A stretch of DNA of 64,000 nucleotides, taken from contig NZ_JAPJZI010000001.1 of NCBI RefSeq assembly GCF_027944115.1, forward strand, positions 1,550,001 to 1,614,000. Direction: 5' to 3'. Below are positions 26,318 to 36,238 of the stretch, in pieces. The position numbers and the translations under genes were made by a program. The DNA comes from Hoeflea prorocentri (GTDB taxonomy: Bacteria > Pseudomonadota > Alphaproteobacteria > Rhizobiales > Rhizobiaceae). The notes beneath the pieces are model-generated. The model ran no database searches. It was not told where the DNA came from and saw nothing but the letters and a program-made list of their open reading frames with translations. How positions within the stretch are numbered: the first letter of the stretch is position 1; each line of letters begins with the position of its first letter.

Positions 26318-28078
26318 ATGAATCTTTTCAAAGACTTTGAAGGTCGAGTTTTAGTTGCACTTGAATCACTGGAACGGATTCGCGCGCAGAGTGATGCTGT
26401 TAACCTGCAGCGTGTGGCCGTAGAGCCGCCCCGTGATCCGAGCCACGGTGATGTGGCAACCAACGCAGCCATGGTGCTCGCCAAGTCTCTCGGCACCAAT
26501 CCACGCGAGCTTGCGGCGGAGATTTCCGGCGTCCTGGAACGTGACGAGGACATTGAAAGCATCAGCGTTGCCGGGCCGGGCTTCATCAATATGAAGCTTT
26601 CGCCGGCCTATTGGCAGCGCACCTTGTCGGCTATCATTGCAGCCGGGGACGAATACGGCCGCAGCGATATCGGCGCCGGCGCCAAGATCAATGTGGAGTA
26701 TGTATCGGCCAATCCTACCGGGCCGATGCATGTCGGACACTGCCGCGGTGCAGTCGTCGGTGACACGCTGGCTAATCTGCTGTCATTTGTCGGTTACGAC
26801 GTGACAAAGGAATATTACATCAACGATGCCGGTTCCCAGATAGACACTCTGGCGCGCTCTGTTTTCCTGCGTTACCGGGAAGCGCTGGGCGATGATATTG
26901 GCGAGATTCCTTCAGGTCTTTATCCCGGAGACTATCTCGTTCCTCTGGGCAGGGAACTTGCGGAAGAATTCGGCTCAAAGCTGCGCGGCATGACCGAGGA
27001 CGAGTGGCTGCCGCTCGTCAAGGACCGGGCGATCGATGCGATGATGAAGATCATCCGGGGAGATCTTGTTGCGCTCAATGTTGAGCACGAAGTGTTCTAT
27101 TCCGAGCGCCAGCTGCATGCCAATGGGGCCAAGGCAATCCGTGAAGCCATCAATGAACTGACCTTTAAGGGCCACGTCTACAAGGGCAAGCTGCCGCCGC
27201 CGAAGGGCCAGCGCCCGGAAGATTGGGAAGATCGCGAGCAGACGCTTTTCAAGTCGACTGATGTCGGCGACGATATTGACCGGCCGCTCATCAAGTCAGA
27301 TGGCTCTTACACCTATTTTGCCGCTGACGTGGCCTATTTCCATGACAAGTTCGAACGCGGCTTTGAGGAAATGATCTATGTGCTGGGCGCCGATCATGGC
27401 GGCTATGTCAAACGGATGGAGGCCGTGGCGAAGGCAGTGTCCGACGGTGAGGCGAAATTGACCGCGCTTTTGTGTCAGTTGGTCAAGCTCTACCGCGACG
27501 GCGAACCGGTCCGGATGTCGAAGCGGTCGGGAGACTTCGTGACGCTGCGCGATGTGGTCGACGAGGTGGGGCGTGATTCGGTCCGATTCATGATGCTTTA
27601 CCGCAAAAACTCCGAACCGCTGGATTTCGATTTTGCCAAAGTGACGGAACAATCGAAGGACAATCCGGTGTTCTATGTGCAGTACGCCCATGCGCGCTGT
27701 CACTCCATTTTTCGCCAAGCTGCGGAGGTTTTTCCGCAGGTTGACCTTGAAGCGGCAGACCTTTCTTCGGCTGTGGACAATCTGATTTCTGACGCGTTCG
27801 AAATTCAGCTGGTTGCAAAACTTGCGGAATTCCCCAGGATCGTGGAAAGTGCTGCAGCAACTCACGAACCGCATAAGATCGTGTTTTATCTGTATGATGT
27901 GGCAAGTGCGTTCCATGCACACTGGAACAGGGGGAAGGAAAAGCCGGAACTGCGGTTTGTAAACGAGACGAAACCAAAATTGAGCATGGCCAGATTGGGG
28001 CTGGTTAGGGCTGTCGCTACGGTGCTCAAATCGGGGCTTACGATAACCGGTACGAATGCCCCGGCGGAGATGCGTTGA
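26318..28078 (+). CDS. argS: Arginyl-tRNA synthetase (586 aa)
   Basis: Class Ia synthetase for tRNA-Arg. The HIGH-like motif is in [17 protein letters not shown]; the second loop reads [13 protein letters not shown], the ArgS variant of KMSKS. The N-terminal Add-1 domain and a C-terminal anticodon-binding DALR domain ([14 protein letters not shown]) are present. Length is normal. The SPOR-domain gene follows 63 bp downstream, an order common in Rhizobiales. Confidence 0.96.
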   Translation: MNLFKDFEGRVLVALESLERIRAQSDAVNLQRVAVEPPRDPSHGDVATNAAMVLAKSLGTNPRELAAEISGVLERDEDIESISVAGPGFINMKLSPAYWQRTLSAIIAAGDEYGRSDIGAGAKINVEYVSANPTGPMHVGHCRGAVVGDTLANLLSFVGYDVTKEYYINDAGSQIDTLARSVFLRYREALGDDIGEIPSGLYPGDYLVPLGRELAEEFGSKLRGMTEDEWLPLVKDRAIDAMMKIIRGDLVALNVEHEVFYSERQLHANGAKAIREAINELTFKGHVYKGKLPPPKGQRPEDWEDREQTLFKSTDVGDDIDRPLIKSDGSYTYFAADVAYFHDKFERGFEEMIYVLGADHGGYVKRMEAVAKAVSDGEAKLTALLCQLVKLYRDGEPVRMSKRSGDFVTLRDVVDEVGRDSVRFMMLYRKNSEPLDFDFAKVTEQSKDNPVFYVQYAHARCHSIFRQAAEVFPQVDLEAADLSSAVDNLISDAFEIQLVAKLAEFPRIVESAAATHEPHKIVFYLYDVASAFHAHWNRGKEKPELRFVNETKPKLSMARLGLVRAVATVLKSGLTITGTNAPAEMR

Positions 28079-28141
28079 GCGTCACCTTTTGCCCACAATG
28101 TACTGGCATTAAGCTACGCTCAATGTGCACGAGTGGACGGA

Positions 28142-30532
28142 ATGGCCGACAACCGAATTTCTGAAACGCGCCAGCCGGCGGAGGCGGATCGCAAAGATGA
28201 CGATCCCCTTGCCGAATTGGCGCGTATCGTGGGATTTGATGACGAGGGAAGAAACGCTGCGGACAGCAGCGATGACGGGCATGCAGACTCGGGGTTCGAC
28301 CTTGAGGCGGAGTTGATGCGCGAACTCGAAATCGATGTGGCGAGCGAAGACCAGGCAACGCCTGATACGCAGGTACCTGATGCGCCGTTTGAGCAGGTGC
28401 AGGAGGAAATCCAGACGACCAGCTCCAAGCGCGCAAACGACATGGTCATGCCTATGCAGCCGGAACCGGAGACCGGACAAGTGTCTGAGAAAGCGGGTGC
28501 ATGGCCGCATGCGACGTCTGGTGGCGCCACAACACAGATGACCAGTCTTGAGGCGGAATTGCAGGCTGCATTTTCTGCTCTTGAAGGCGATGCACGCAAG
28601 CCCGAACCGGTTCCCGTACAGGAGCCGGTGGTCGAGCCTGAACCGGTTGCCGTACCGCTCGAACCGGAACAGCCTGTCGCCGCAGCTGCGCCTGAAGCCG
28701 TGCGTATGCCGCAGGCGTCGACCGATTCGCTGGAGACGATTTCCGAGAGCGATGATCTCAAGCAAGCCTATGATCGCCTGCAACGCGATCTCGAAGCGAC
28801 AAAGACGGATGAGCCCGTCGATGAAGGCGGTAGCCTGACGGATATGCTTCTGGCCGAAATGGCGGAGGTTGAAGCGCAAGCATCAGAGGCGGTTGCAGAT
28901 GTTCCCGACATGCCTTTCGATCCTGCGGACATTGCCGAGACAGATGCCACGCCGGAAGCCATGTCAGACTTTGCGGTACCCGATTACGACGATGGAGCGG
29001 ATGTCGTGCAGGACCCGAATGAGGGCAATTTCGGGCTGCCTTTGGAAGACGAACTCGACATGCTGTCCGGGCCCGAACCGGTAACTGCCGCGTCCGCCAA
29101 CCGGCAAACCGCGCAGAGCTATGAGGATACCTCGCAGCTGCACGACAATGTCGACCTGGAGCCGGCGGCTCTGGACGGATTTGATGATGACTACGACACC
29201 GGCAACCTTTCTGCTGTAAATAATGGCTACGATGATCCCGAATTGGGCGGTTATGACGACGGTTATGACCCGGACGAATTCCCGGGCGACGACGACTTTT
29301 CCGTTGATGACCTCGCGGCTCCGGAATACCAGGAAGCCGGTGAAGAGCAGGGCGGTCGGCGCGGAATGGTGGCTGCTATCGTCGTTCTGGTGATCGCGGT
29401 CGTCGGAGGCGGCGGTTTCTACTGGTGGAATTCCAGCCTTGGCAGCACCGGCGGGTCGGGCGAGCCACCCGTCATCTCGGCTGATAATGACCCGGTAAAG
29501 GTCAAGCCCGAAGATCCGGGCGGCAAAACCGTGCCGAATCAAGACCTTGCCGTCTACGACAGAGTTGCTGGAAACGAAACATCGGGAGCAGCCGAGCAGA
29601 GTCTGGTGACGACCACGGAAGAGCCGGTTGATGTGGTTCAGCGGACACTGGACCCGGAGACATTGCCTCTCGAAGGACGCGCGACGACGCAAGAGCCATC
29701 CGTTAAAGTCGAGGAGAGGCTGACGGCGAGCGAATCGCTCGATCCGGATCCCACAGCTGCCGACGGTAGCGCAGCAGGCGTTGCGCCGCGTAAGGTGCGG
29801 ACGCTGATTGTCAGGCCTGACGGCACGATCGTTGCACGTGAAGCGCCGGAGCCTGCGGAGCAAACGGCGACTGTGTCCACACAGACAGTCCCTTCGGTAT
29901 CTCCTGCCACATCTTCTGATGCGAGTGCACAGTCCGCCAATTCACAGAGTGCCGGCGGACAACAGACAGCCTCAACCCAGACGCAAACACCCGCGACGGC
30001 GACAAGTTCGGTTGGCACGTCGTCAGCGCCTGCCAATGAAGTCGCTGCCCTGCCGCCGATCGACGACAATCTGCGCGATTCCGGTGCGTTGCCGTTGCCA
30101 TCGGGTAAGCCGGCGGTGGAACAGGCTTCGCCAGCCACTGGCGCTACGCAAACCCAAGCAGCGACAGCGACAGGCACGCAGTCCGGTGCGCCGGTCCCGG
30201 CCACCCGGCCGTCGGAGCAGCCTGTAACCATCGTTGAGGCTGTGACCGAACGGGGAAATCTGGCTGGAAGTCCACCGGCTGCAAATCCAGGTGGTTATAT
30301 GATGCAGATTTCCTCGCAGCCGTCCGAGGCGGCTGCGCGCGCATCCTATGAGAACCTGTCGCAGCGCTATGCATCGATTATCGGTGGACGGGGCGTTGAT
30401 TTTCAGCGGGCCGACATACCGAACCGCGGTGTGTTTTATCGCGTGCGCATCCCGGCGGGGTCGAAGGACGATGCAAACAACCTGTGTTCGCGTTACAAAG
30501 CCGCAGGCGGTAGCTGTTTCGTCGCACGTTAG
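28142..30532 (+). CDS. SPOR-domain inner membrane protein (796 aa)
   Basis: A ~400-residue acidic, low-complexity cytoplasmic region is followed by one membrane helix (GMVAAIVVLVIAVVGGGGFY, about 408-427), a long periplasmic linker rich in S, T, A, Q and P, and a C-terminal SPOR domain (about 717-796, starting GGYMMQISSQPSE and ending GGSCFVAR). SPOR domains bind denuded glycan strands at division sites, so a role in cell division or envelope growth is inferred. The ATG at 28142 is preferred over GTG 28133. nagZ follows, another peptidoglycan gene. Confidence 0.88.
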   Translation: MADNRISETRQPAEADRKDDDPLAELARIVGFDDEGRNAADSSDDGHADSGFDLEAELMRELEIDVASEDQATPDTQVPDAPFEQVQEEIQTTSSKRANDMVMPMQPEPETGQVSEKAGAWPHATSGGATTQMTSLEAELQAAFSALEGDARKPEPVPVQEPVVEPEPVAVPLEPEQPVAAAAPEAVRMPQASTDSLETISESDDLKQAYDRLQRDLEATKTDEPVDEGGSLTDMLLAEMAEVEAQASEAVADVPDMPFDPADIAETDATPEAMSDFAVPDYDDGADVVQDPNEGNFGLPLEDELDMLSGPEPVTAASANRQTAQSYEDTSQLHDNVDLEPAALDGFDDDYDTGNLSAVNNGYDDPELGGYDDGYDPDEFPGDDDFSVDDLAAPEYQEAGEEQGGRRGMVAAIVVLVIAVVGGGGFYWWNSSLGSTGGSGEPPVISADNDPVKVKPEDPGGKTVPNQDLAVYDRVAGNETSGAAEQSLVTTTEEPVDVVQRTLDPETLPLEGRATTQEPSVKVEERLTASESLDPDPTAADGSAAGVAPRKVRTLIVRPDGTIVAREAPEPAEQTATVSTQTVPSVSPATSSDASAQSANSQSAGGQQTASTQTQTPATATSSVGTSSAPANEVAALPPIDDNLRDSGALPLPSGKPAVEQASPATGATQTQAATATGTQSGAPVPATRPSEQPVTIVEAVTERGNLAGSPPAANPGGYMMQISSQPSEAAARASYENLSQRYASIIGGRGVDFQRADIPNRGVFYRVRIPAGSKDDANNLCSRYKAAGGSCFVAR

Positions 30533-30618
30533 AGGTGCGGCGAGCCCGGGTTTTTACTCGCAAACCAGCAATGAAATAGCGGGCTGTGCTTTGCGCTGCG
30601 GCGGTGTATGATTCGTCC

Positions 30619-31647
30619 ATGGCCGAATCAAAAGCGATGATCCTTGGATGCGGCGGATTAACGCTTACGGATGAAGAAAGGTCCTTCTTCAGGGCGGAAC
30701 GCCCTTGGGGCTTCATCCTGTTCGCTCGCAACATCCACGAAAGACAACAGGTCATCGACCTGGTGGCGTCGATGCGCGAGTGCGTGGGGCGTACCGATGC
30801 GCCGGTTCTTATTGATCAGGAGGGTGGACGCGTTCAGCGGATAAAGCCGCCACTTGTCCCGGACTATCCGCCTGCCTCGGCAATCGGAGATGTCTACCGA
30901 TCCAGTGAGGCTGATGGATTGCGCGCCGCCTGGCTGATGGGCCGGCTGCATGCGCATGATCTTTCGGGATTTGGTATCAATGTTGATTGTCTGCCTGTTC
31001 TCGACGTGCCAATGGATGGCGGTCATGACGTGATCGGAAACCGGGCTTTTTGCAAAGAGCCCGAGGCAGTCGCAGCCCTGGGGCGTCAGGCAATGGACGG
31101 TCTGACCGCAGGCGGTGTGCTTCCCGTCATAAAGCATATGCCCGGACACGGACGGGCAACGGTCGACAGCCATCTTCACATGCCCGTCGTCGATGCGGAA
31201 CCGGAGGACCTTGAGACTAGCGATTTCGTTCCGTTTAAGAAGCTGGCGGATGCACCGATGGCCATGACGGCCCATGTGATGTTTTCCAAAATCGATCCCG
31301 ATCGCCCGTCAACCTCGTCACCGGTCATCATCGAGGACGTCATTCGTAAAAAAATAGGTTTTAACGGGCTGCTGATGTCAGATGACCTGTCCATGAAGGC
31401 ACTTTCTGGGGATTTTGCTTCCAAGACCGATGCAATATTCGGGGCCGGATGCGATGTAGTGCTTCACTGTAACGGTGTGATGGAAGAGATGGTGGAGGTC
31501 AGCGCCCACAGTCCGGACCTTGATGGTGCATCAGCACGAAGGGCACAACACGTCCTTTCGCTTTTCGGTGCGGGAGAGAAAGCTGACGAAGAAGCATTGC
31601 GGGCTGAGTTTGCCGGCATCATGGGTAAGAAGAGCCCTCTGGTTTGA
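30619..31647 (+). CDS. nagZ: Beta-N-acetylhexosaminidase NagZ (342 aa)
   Basis: GH3 enzyme of cytoplasmic peptidoglycan recycling, cutting GlcNAc from anhydro-muropeptides. The signature KHMPGHGRATVDSHLHMP carries the His of the NagZ acid/base dyad, and LLMSDDLSMKALSG carries the catalytic nucleophile Asp. IDQEGGRVQRIKPP binds substrate. ATG 30619 fits homologues; an in-frame TTG at 30586 would add 11 residues. scpA starts 12 bp downstream, forming nagZ-scpA-scpB. Confidence 0.94.
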   Translation: MAESKAMILGCGGLTLTDEERSFFRAERPWGFILFARNIHERQQVIDLVASMRECVGRTDAPVLIDQEGGRVQRIKPPLVPDYPPASAIGDVYRSSEADGLRAAWLMGRLHAHDLSGFGINVDCLPVLDVPMDGGHDVIGNRAFCKEPEAVAALGRQAMDGLTAGGVLPVIKHMPGHGRATVDSHLHMPVVDAEPEDLETSDFVPFKKLADAPMAMTAHVMFSKIDPDRPSTSSPVIIEDVIRKKIGFNGLLMSDDLSMKALSGDFASKTDAIFGAGCDVVLHCNGVMEEMVEVSAHSPDLDGASARRAQHVLSLFGAGEKADEEALRAEFAGIMGKKSPLV

Positions 31648-31659
31648 GGACCTGATATT

Positions 31660-32520
31660 ATGGCGAATGCGTTACGCGAGCAGCAGAAACCGCAGGGGTC
31701 GAAAGCCCCGATGGACAAGCTGTGGGAAAATGCTGCGGGCACGGAACGCGGGCTCAGCGAACCGGCTCTGGTAATTGATATTGATGGCTTTGAAGGGCCG
31801 CTTGATCTGCTGCTGCACCTTGCACGCACCCAGAAAGTCGATCTGGCGCGGATTTCGGTGCTTTCTCTTGCCGAACAATATCTGACCTTTATCGACAGCG
31901 CGCGACGTTTGAGGCTGGAGCTTGCAGCGGACTATCTGGTGATGGCGGCATGGCTGGCCTTCCTGAAATCAAAGCTGCTCATTCCGCAAAAGGCGGATGG
32001 AGACGAGCCGACCGGCGAAGAGATGGCGGCGCAGCTGGCATTTCGTCTCAAGCGGCTTGAAGCGATGCGCGATGCGGCGACGCGGCTCGTCAACCGCAAC
32101 CGGGTTGGCCGGGATGTGTTTGTGCGCGGAGATCCGGAACCGGTGGTTATCCAGCGCACGTCGGAATTCGAGGCCACGCTTTATGATCTACTGAATGCCT
32201 ATTCCGGACTGCGCCAGCGCCAGTCGGTGACCCAGGTCACGATATCCAAGCGCCGTGTCTGGTCGCTGGGCGATGCGCGGGTGATCCTGCAACGCATGAT
32301 CGGCGAGTTGCATGAATGGACGGCGCTCGATCACTTTCTCGTCAGATATCTGTCCGATCCGGAAGAACGGGCAACGGCTATTGCCAGTTCTTTTGCCGCC
32401 TCTCTGGAAATGGTGCGCGAGGGACGTCTTGAGATGCGGCAGGACGTACCGTTCGCACCGATTTACCTCCGGCGCGGTCAGGACGCGGACAAAAAGGACA
32501 ATAAAGAGGAGACGGCCTAG
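31660..32520 (+). CDS. scpA: Segregation and condensation protein A (286 aa)
   Basis: The kleisin subunit of the Smc-ScpAB complex, which compacts and separates chromosomes. Visible are DGFEGPLDLLLHLARTQKVDL, the N-terminal helical domain that contacts the Smc neck, LAADYLVMAAWLAFLKSKLL, and the C-terminal winged helix. An extra ~35-residue N-terminal stretch precedes the domain. The stop is directly followed by the scpB ATG. Confidence 0.93.
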   Translation: MANALREQQKPQGSKAPMDKLWENAAGTERGLSEPALVIDIDGFEGPLDLLLHLARTQKVDLARISVLSLAEQYLTFIDSARRLRLELAADYLVMAAWLAFLKSKLLIPQKADGDEPTGEEMAAQLAFRLKRLEAMRDAATRLVNRNRVGRDVFVRGDPEPVVIQRTSEFEATLYDLLNAYSGLRQRQSVTQVTISKRRVWSLGDARVILQRMIGELHEWTALDHFLVRYLSDPEERATAIASSFAASLEMVREGRLEMRQDVPFAPIYLRRGQDADKKDNKEETA

Positions 32521-33264
32521 ATGGCGGAAGGAACGCAGGCCAATGTGGTGCCGTTCGACAAGGATGCGACTGTGACACCGGCTGGCGAAGACGGTGACGA
32601 CGCGGTAAGGCGCGCACTGCTGGAGGCTGAACGGATCGCTGAAGCGCTGGTCTTTGCTTCAGCCGAGCCGGTGCCGGAAAGCGTGATCGCCGAAAAGTTG
32701 CCGGAAGGCACCGACGTCCGTTCCGTCATGAAGCGCCTTGCAGCGTTTTACAGTCTGCGTGGTGTCAATCTGCTGCGCGTGGACAACAATTGGGCGTTCC
32801 GCACAGCGGCGGACCTTTCCTTTCTCATTCACCGCGATCAGGTCGACGTGCGCAAATTGTCGCGGGCCGCGCTCGAGGTATTGGCGATTATCGCCTACCA
32901 TCAACCTGTCACACGCGCCGAGATCGAAGAAATCAGGGGGGTTGCGACATCGCGTGGCACGCTGGATGTTCTGCTCGAATCCGGCTGGATCAGAATGCGC
33001 GGCCGCCGCAAGACTCCCGGACGGCCGGTGACCTATGGAACAACGCTGGATTTCCTGGACCATTTCGGGCTGGAGGAACTGCGCGATCTTCCAGGTGTCG
33101 AGGAACTGAAAGGAGCAGGGCTTCTTTCTTCGCGCATTCCGTCGAACTTCCAGGTTCCCGTTCCGCCGGCCAATGACGACCTTCTTGAGGACGAAGACCC
33201 GATCACACAGGCTGATCTTGAGGAGCTCGGCCTCTTGACACCGATGGGTGAAGAAGACGACTAG
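32521..33264 (+). CDS. scpB: Segregation and condensation protein B (247 aa)
   Basis: Partner of ScpA. Two winged-helix domains are visible; landmarks are AERIAEALVFASAEPVPES, SRAALEVLAIIAYHQPVTRAEI and GRPVTYGTTLDFLDHFGL, the typical ScpB middle. The acidic C-terminal tail (about 215-247) is common. Its ATG abuts the scpA stop, so the pair is coupled. Confidence 0.94.
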   Translation: MAEGTQANVVPFDKDATVTPAGEDGDDAVRRALLEAERIAEALVFASAEPVPESVIAEKLPEGTDVRSVMKRLAAFYSLRGVNLLRVDNNWAFRTAADLSFLIHRDQVDVRKLSRAALEVLAIIAYHQPVTRAEIEEIRGVATSRGTLDVLLESGWIRMRGRRKTPGRPVTYGTTLDFLDHFGLEELRDLPGVEELKGAGLLSSRIPSNFQVPVPPANDDLLEDEDPITQADLEELGLLTPMGEEDD

Positions 33265-33296
33265 TAGCGGAGTTTGATCCACACTGAAGGCGTTCC

Positions 33297-34388
33297 TTGA
33301 CTCTAGCCTCCGCACAGTCCCGTCCTCAGCCGAGCGCTGGCGTGACCATCGCCGCCGAGTTGGCGTTTGACGGCATCCGGCACGATTATCACGGCCAGTT
33401 CACGGTGGACGGTGTTTCGTTGCATGCGGAGCCGGGTGAGTTGCTGTGTTTGCTGGGGCCATCGGGGTCCGGGAAAACGACACTGCTTCGTCTTGCGGCG
33501 GGACTTGAGCTTCCGCGGGAAGGGCGCATCCTGCTGAATGGGCAGGAGATGTCGGGACCTGGTGTCTTCGTTCCGCCGGAGCGTCGTGGCGTCGGTATGA
33601 TGTTTCAGGACTTCGCGTTGTTTCCGCATATGAGCGTTTTTGAGAATGTGCGCTTCGGATTGAACGCGCTGTCGGAAGCGGAATCCAAAAAGGAAGCGAT
33701 GGCAGCACTCGAACGGGTTGGGCTTGCGCAATATGCCGAGCAGTACCCGCATGCGCTGTCCGGCGGCGAACAACAGCGGGTCGCCCTTGCGCGGGCGCTT
33801 GCGCCACGGCCGTCGGTCCTTTTGATGGATGAGCCGTTTTCCGGTCTGGATTCGCGCCTCAAGGACACCGTTCGCGACGAGACCCTCGCCATTTTGCGCG
33901 AAACCCGTGCGACCGCTCTCATGGTGACGCATGATGCCGAAGAGGCCATGCGGATGGCTGACCGGATTGCCCTTCTCAATGAAGGCCGTTTGGTTCAGAT
34001 CGGCACGGCGGAAGATCTGTATTACCGGCCCGTCGATCTTTTTGCCGCCGCGTTCTTCTCTGAGCTCAACGTGTTTCATGCAACGGTTTCGGATGGCAGG
34101 GTTTCGACGCCGCTTGGCAACTTCGGTGCAGGAGATGCGCGGAACGGCGCCCGAGTTGCCGTTGCGATCCGGCTGCCGAGTGTGGAGGTGCGCGAAGATG
34201 AGGGAGATATTCCGGCCCGCATCGTGTTCCGCCGTTTTCTCGGTGTTGTCGAGCAATTGGGACTTGCTATCCCCGGTACCGAACAGGTTGTTCAGTCAAG
34301 AATAAGGGCAGGCTTGCTCAAGTCGGGATTGCGTGAGGTGATGCTTTGCGTTAACGACCGTGACATAATGGTGTTTGAAAGTGGTTAG
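33297..34388 (+). CDS. ABC transporter ATP-binding protein, Fe(III)/polyamine type, without adjacent permease (363 aa)
   Basis: Walker A GPSGSGKTT, signature LSGGEQQR, Walker B LLMDEPFSGLD and the switch His (VTHDAEEAM) are intact, and the C-terminal ~120 residues form the TOBE-like regulatory region of FbpC/PotA-type importers. No permease or binding protein is nearby; tatABC follows 42 bp downstream. The start is TTG 33297 with GAAGG upstream. The substrate cannot be inferred from this orphan placement. Confidence 0.85.
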   Translation: MTLASAQSRPQPSAGVTIAAELAFDGIRHDYHGQFTVDGVSLHAEPGELLCLLGPSGSGKTTLLRLAAGLELPREGRILLNGQEMSGPGVFVPPERRGVGMMFQDFALFPHMSVFENVRFGLNALSEAESKKEAMAALERVGLAQYAEQYPHALSGGEQQRVALARALAPRPSVLLMDEPFSGLDSRLKDTVRDETLAILRETRATALMVTHDAEEAMRMADRIALLNEGRLVQIGTAEDLYYRPVDLFAAAFFSELNVFHATVSDGRVSTPLGNFGAGDARNGARVAVAIRLPSVEVREDEGDIPARIVFRRFLGVVEQLGLAIPGTEQVVQSRIRAGLLKSGLREVMLCVNDRDIMVFESG

Positions 34389-34430
34389 AAACAACCTAAA
34401 TCAGACATATATCCTCAGGGAGACACAGTA

Positions 34431-34631
34431 ATGGGTAGTTTTAGCATTTGGCACTGGCTGATCGTTTTGGTCGTTGTGCTTTTGCTGTTTGGTCGGGGCA
34501 AGATACCCGAGCTAATGGGTGACGTCGCCAAAGGCATCAAGAATTTCCGCAAGGGAATGGGTGAAGAAGAGCCTACGGATACGGCAAAGACAGTTGAGCA
34601 CAAGGCAGACGAGAAGACCGAAAAGAGCTGA
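34431..34631 (+). CDS. tatA: Twin-arginine translocase subunit TatA (66 aa)
   Basis: One N-terminal membrane helix ([15 protein letters not shown], 7-21), the F-G-R-G-K hinge and an amphipathic helix [19 protein letters not shown], then a charged tail. TatA oligomers form the transport path for folded proteins. GGGAG lies 10 nt before the ATG. First gene of tatABC. Confidence 0.95.
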   Translation: MGSFSIWHWLIVLVVVLLLFGRGKIPELMGDVAKGIKNFRKGMGEEEPTDTAKTVEHKADEKTEKS

Positions 34632-34706
34632 TCGGCTTTCGCGCCGAACAATCTGTTTTCTTAATATGCATTGTGACCGCAGTTCACGCTGCGGGGAGTG
34701 GCATCT

Positions 34707-35333
34707 ATGTTGGATTTAGGCTGGCCCGAACTGCTGCTTGTCGCGATGGTGTTGATCATTGTCGTCGGGCCAAAAGACCTGCCGGCAATGCTGCGCACTT
34801 TCGGGCGCACGACCCGCAAGTTGCGTTCCATGGCGGGCGAGTTCCGCAGCCAGTTCGATGAAGCGTTGAAGGAAGCTGAGCTCGACGACGTCAAGGATGT
34901 CTTGAATGAAGCCAAGGGCCTCAATCCGAAAAGCATTCTGAAGGACGTCGTTGACCCGATCAGGGATGCCGGAAACGAGATCAAGGCCGATCTCGACAAG
35001 GCCATGAAGGATCCGGTTGAATCGAGCAGTGGTCCGGCGTCGGCGTCGACTGGAAAGACTTCAACGACTACGAAGCCAGCGGCGAAAAAACCGGCTGCTG
35101 CGGCACAGGCCAAAACTTCGCAATCGCAGACCGCCTCAAAGAAGAAACCGGCAGCACGAAAAACAACTGCCCGCCAACCGGCAACGAAAGCCAACGGTGC
35201 CGCCAAAGCGCAATCAGCGACCAAAAAACCGACGGCAAAGAAGCCGGCGGCAGAAAAGGCCACAGCTAAAACGAGTACTCGTAAGCCCCGGGCCAGCGCC
35301 AAATCTGCCAAGAGCAGCGGGGATGCCGCGTGA
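34707..35333 (+). CDS. tatB: Twin-arginine translocase subunit TatB (208 aa)
   Basis: MLDLGWPELLLVAMVLIIVV followed by GPKDLPAMLRTFGRTTRKLR is the TatB helix-hinge-amphipathic pattern; TatB with TatC binds signal peptides. The last ~85 residues are a K/A/T/P-rich tail resembling histone H1, longer than in E. coli TatB but usual in rhizobia. ATG 34707 is chosen over GTG 34698 because GGGGAG lies 8 nt upstream. The stop overlaps the tatC start (GTGA). Confidence 0.93.
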   Translation: MLDLGWPELLLVAMVLIIVVGPKDLPAMLRTFGRTTRKLRSMAGEFRSQFDEALKEAELDDVKDVLNEAKGLNPKSILKDVVDPIRDAGNEIKADLDKAMKDPVESSSGPASASTGKTSTTTKPAAKKPAAAAQAKTSQSQTASKKKPAARKTTARQPATKANGAAKAQSATKKPTAKKPAAEKATAKTSTRKPRASAKSAKSSGDAA

Positions 35334-36160
35334 CCACTGAGGAACTTGAAGACACTGCTCAGCCGCTGATGGCTCATCTGATTGAGCTGCGCCAACGCCT
35401 GCTCTGGGCGGTGGGTGCGTTTTTTGTTGCGTTTCTGGTTTGCTTTTTCTTTGCCAAGCAGTTGTTCAATCTGCTTGTCATTCCGTTTTCGTGGGCTGTC
35501 GAATGGGCGGGCCTTGAAGACCGGCAAATCGAATTGATCTACACCGCGCCTCAGGAATTCTTTTTCACGCAGATCAAAATTGCGATGTTCGGCGGCCTGA
35601 TCATCGCGTTCCCGATGATCGCGGCGCAGATCTACAAGTTTGTGGCTCCGGGTCTCTACAAGAATGAACGGTCGGCTTTCATGCCGTTCCTGATCGCCTC
35701 GCCGATCCTGTTTCTGATTGGCGGTGCGCTGGTCTATTTGTTCTTTACGCCCATGGTACTCTGGTTCTTCCTTGCCATGGAGCAGCCCGCCGGTGGCGGA
35801 CAGGTGGCGATCGAGCTACTTCCGAAGGTCTCTGAATATCTCGATCTGATCATGACGCTGATTTTCGCCTTCGGGCTGGTGTTCCAGCTTCCCGTGGTCA
35901 CGACGCTGCTTGCCAGGGTCGGGCTGGTAACGGCCGACGGTCTGGCCTCGAAACGTAAATATGCGATTGTTGCGGCCTTCGTCGCCGCGGCCATCCTGAC
36001 ACCGCCTGATCCCGCCAGCCAGATCGGCCTTGCGCTTCCTACGATCCTTCTCTACGAGATTGCCATCTATGCAGCCCGACTCATTGAGCGGCGGCGTGCT
36101 GATGCCGTGTCTCAGGACGAGGAAGAGGACTCCTCCACAGAGGAAAAGGCGTCGTCGTAG
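35330..36160 (+). CDS. tatC: Twin-arginine translocase subunit TatC (276 aa)
   Basis: Six membrane helices and the TatC signatures are present: PLMAHLIELRQRLLWA near the N-terminus, the FxxFF-type loop APQEFFFTQIKIA, and FALGL-like FAFGLVFQLPVV. The start is GTG overlapping the tatB stop by 4 bp. The C-terminal 30 residues are acidic (QDEEEDSSTEEK). serS follows 78 bp downstream. Confidence 0.95.
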   Translation: MTTEELEDTAQPLMAHLIELRQRLLWAVGAFFVAFLVCFFFAKQLFNLLVIPFSWAVEWAGLEDRQIELIYTAPQEFFFTQIKIAMFGGLIIAFPMIAAQIYKFVAPGLYKNERSAFMPFLIASPILFLIGGALVYLFFTPMVLWFFLAMEQPAGGGQVAIELLPKVSEYLDLIMTLIFAFGLVFQLPVVTTLLARVGLVTADGLASKRKYAIVAAFVAAAILTPPDPASQIGLALPTILLYEIAIYAARLIERRRADAVSQDEEEDSSTEEKASS

Positions 36161-36238
36161 ACACCTGCTTCCCAGGATTGGGTTCCCGGGTTTATAGCCG
36201 GGACCGCATATGTTTTTAACTCGCTTCGGGCAAAGACC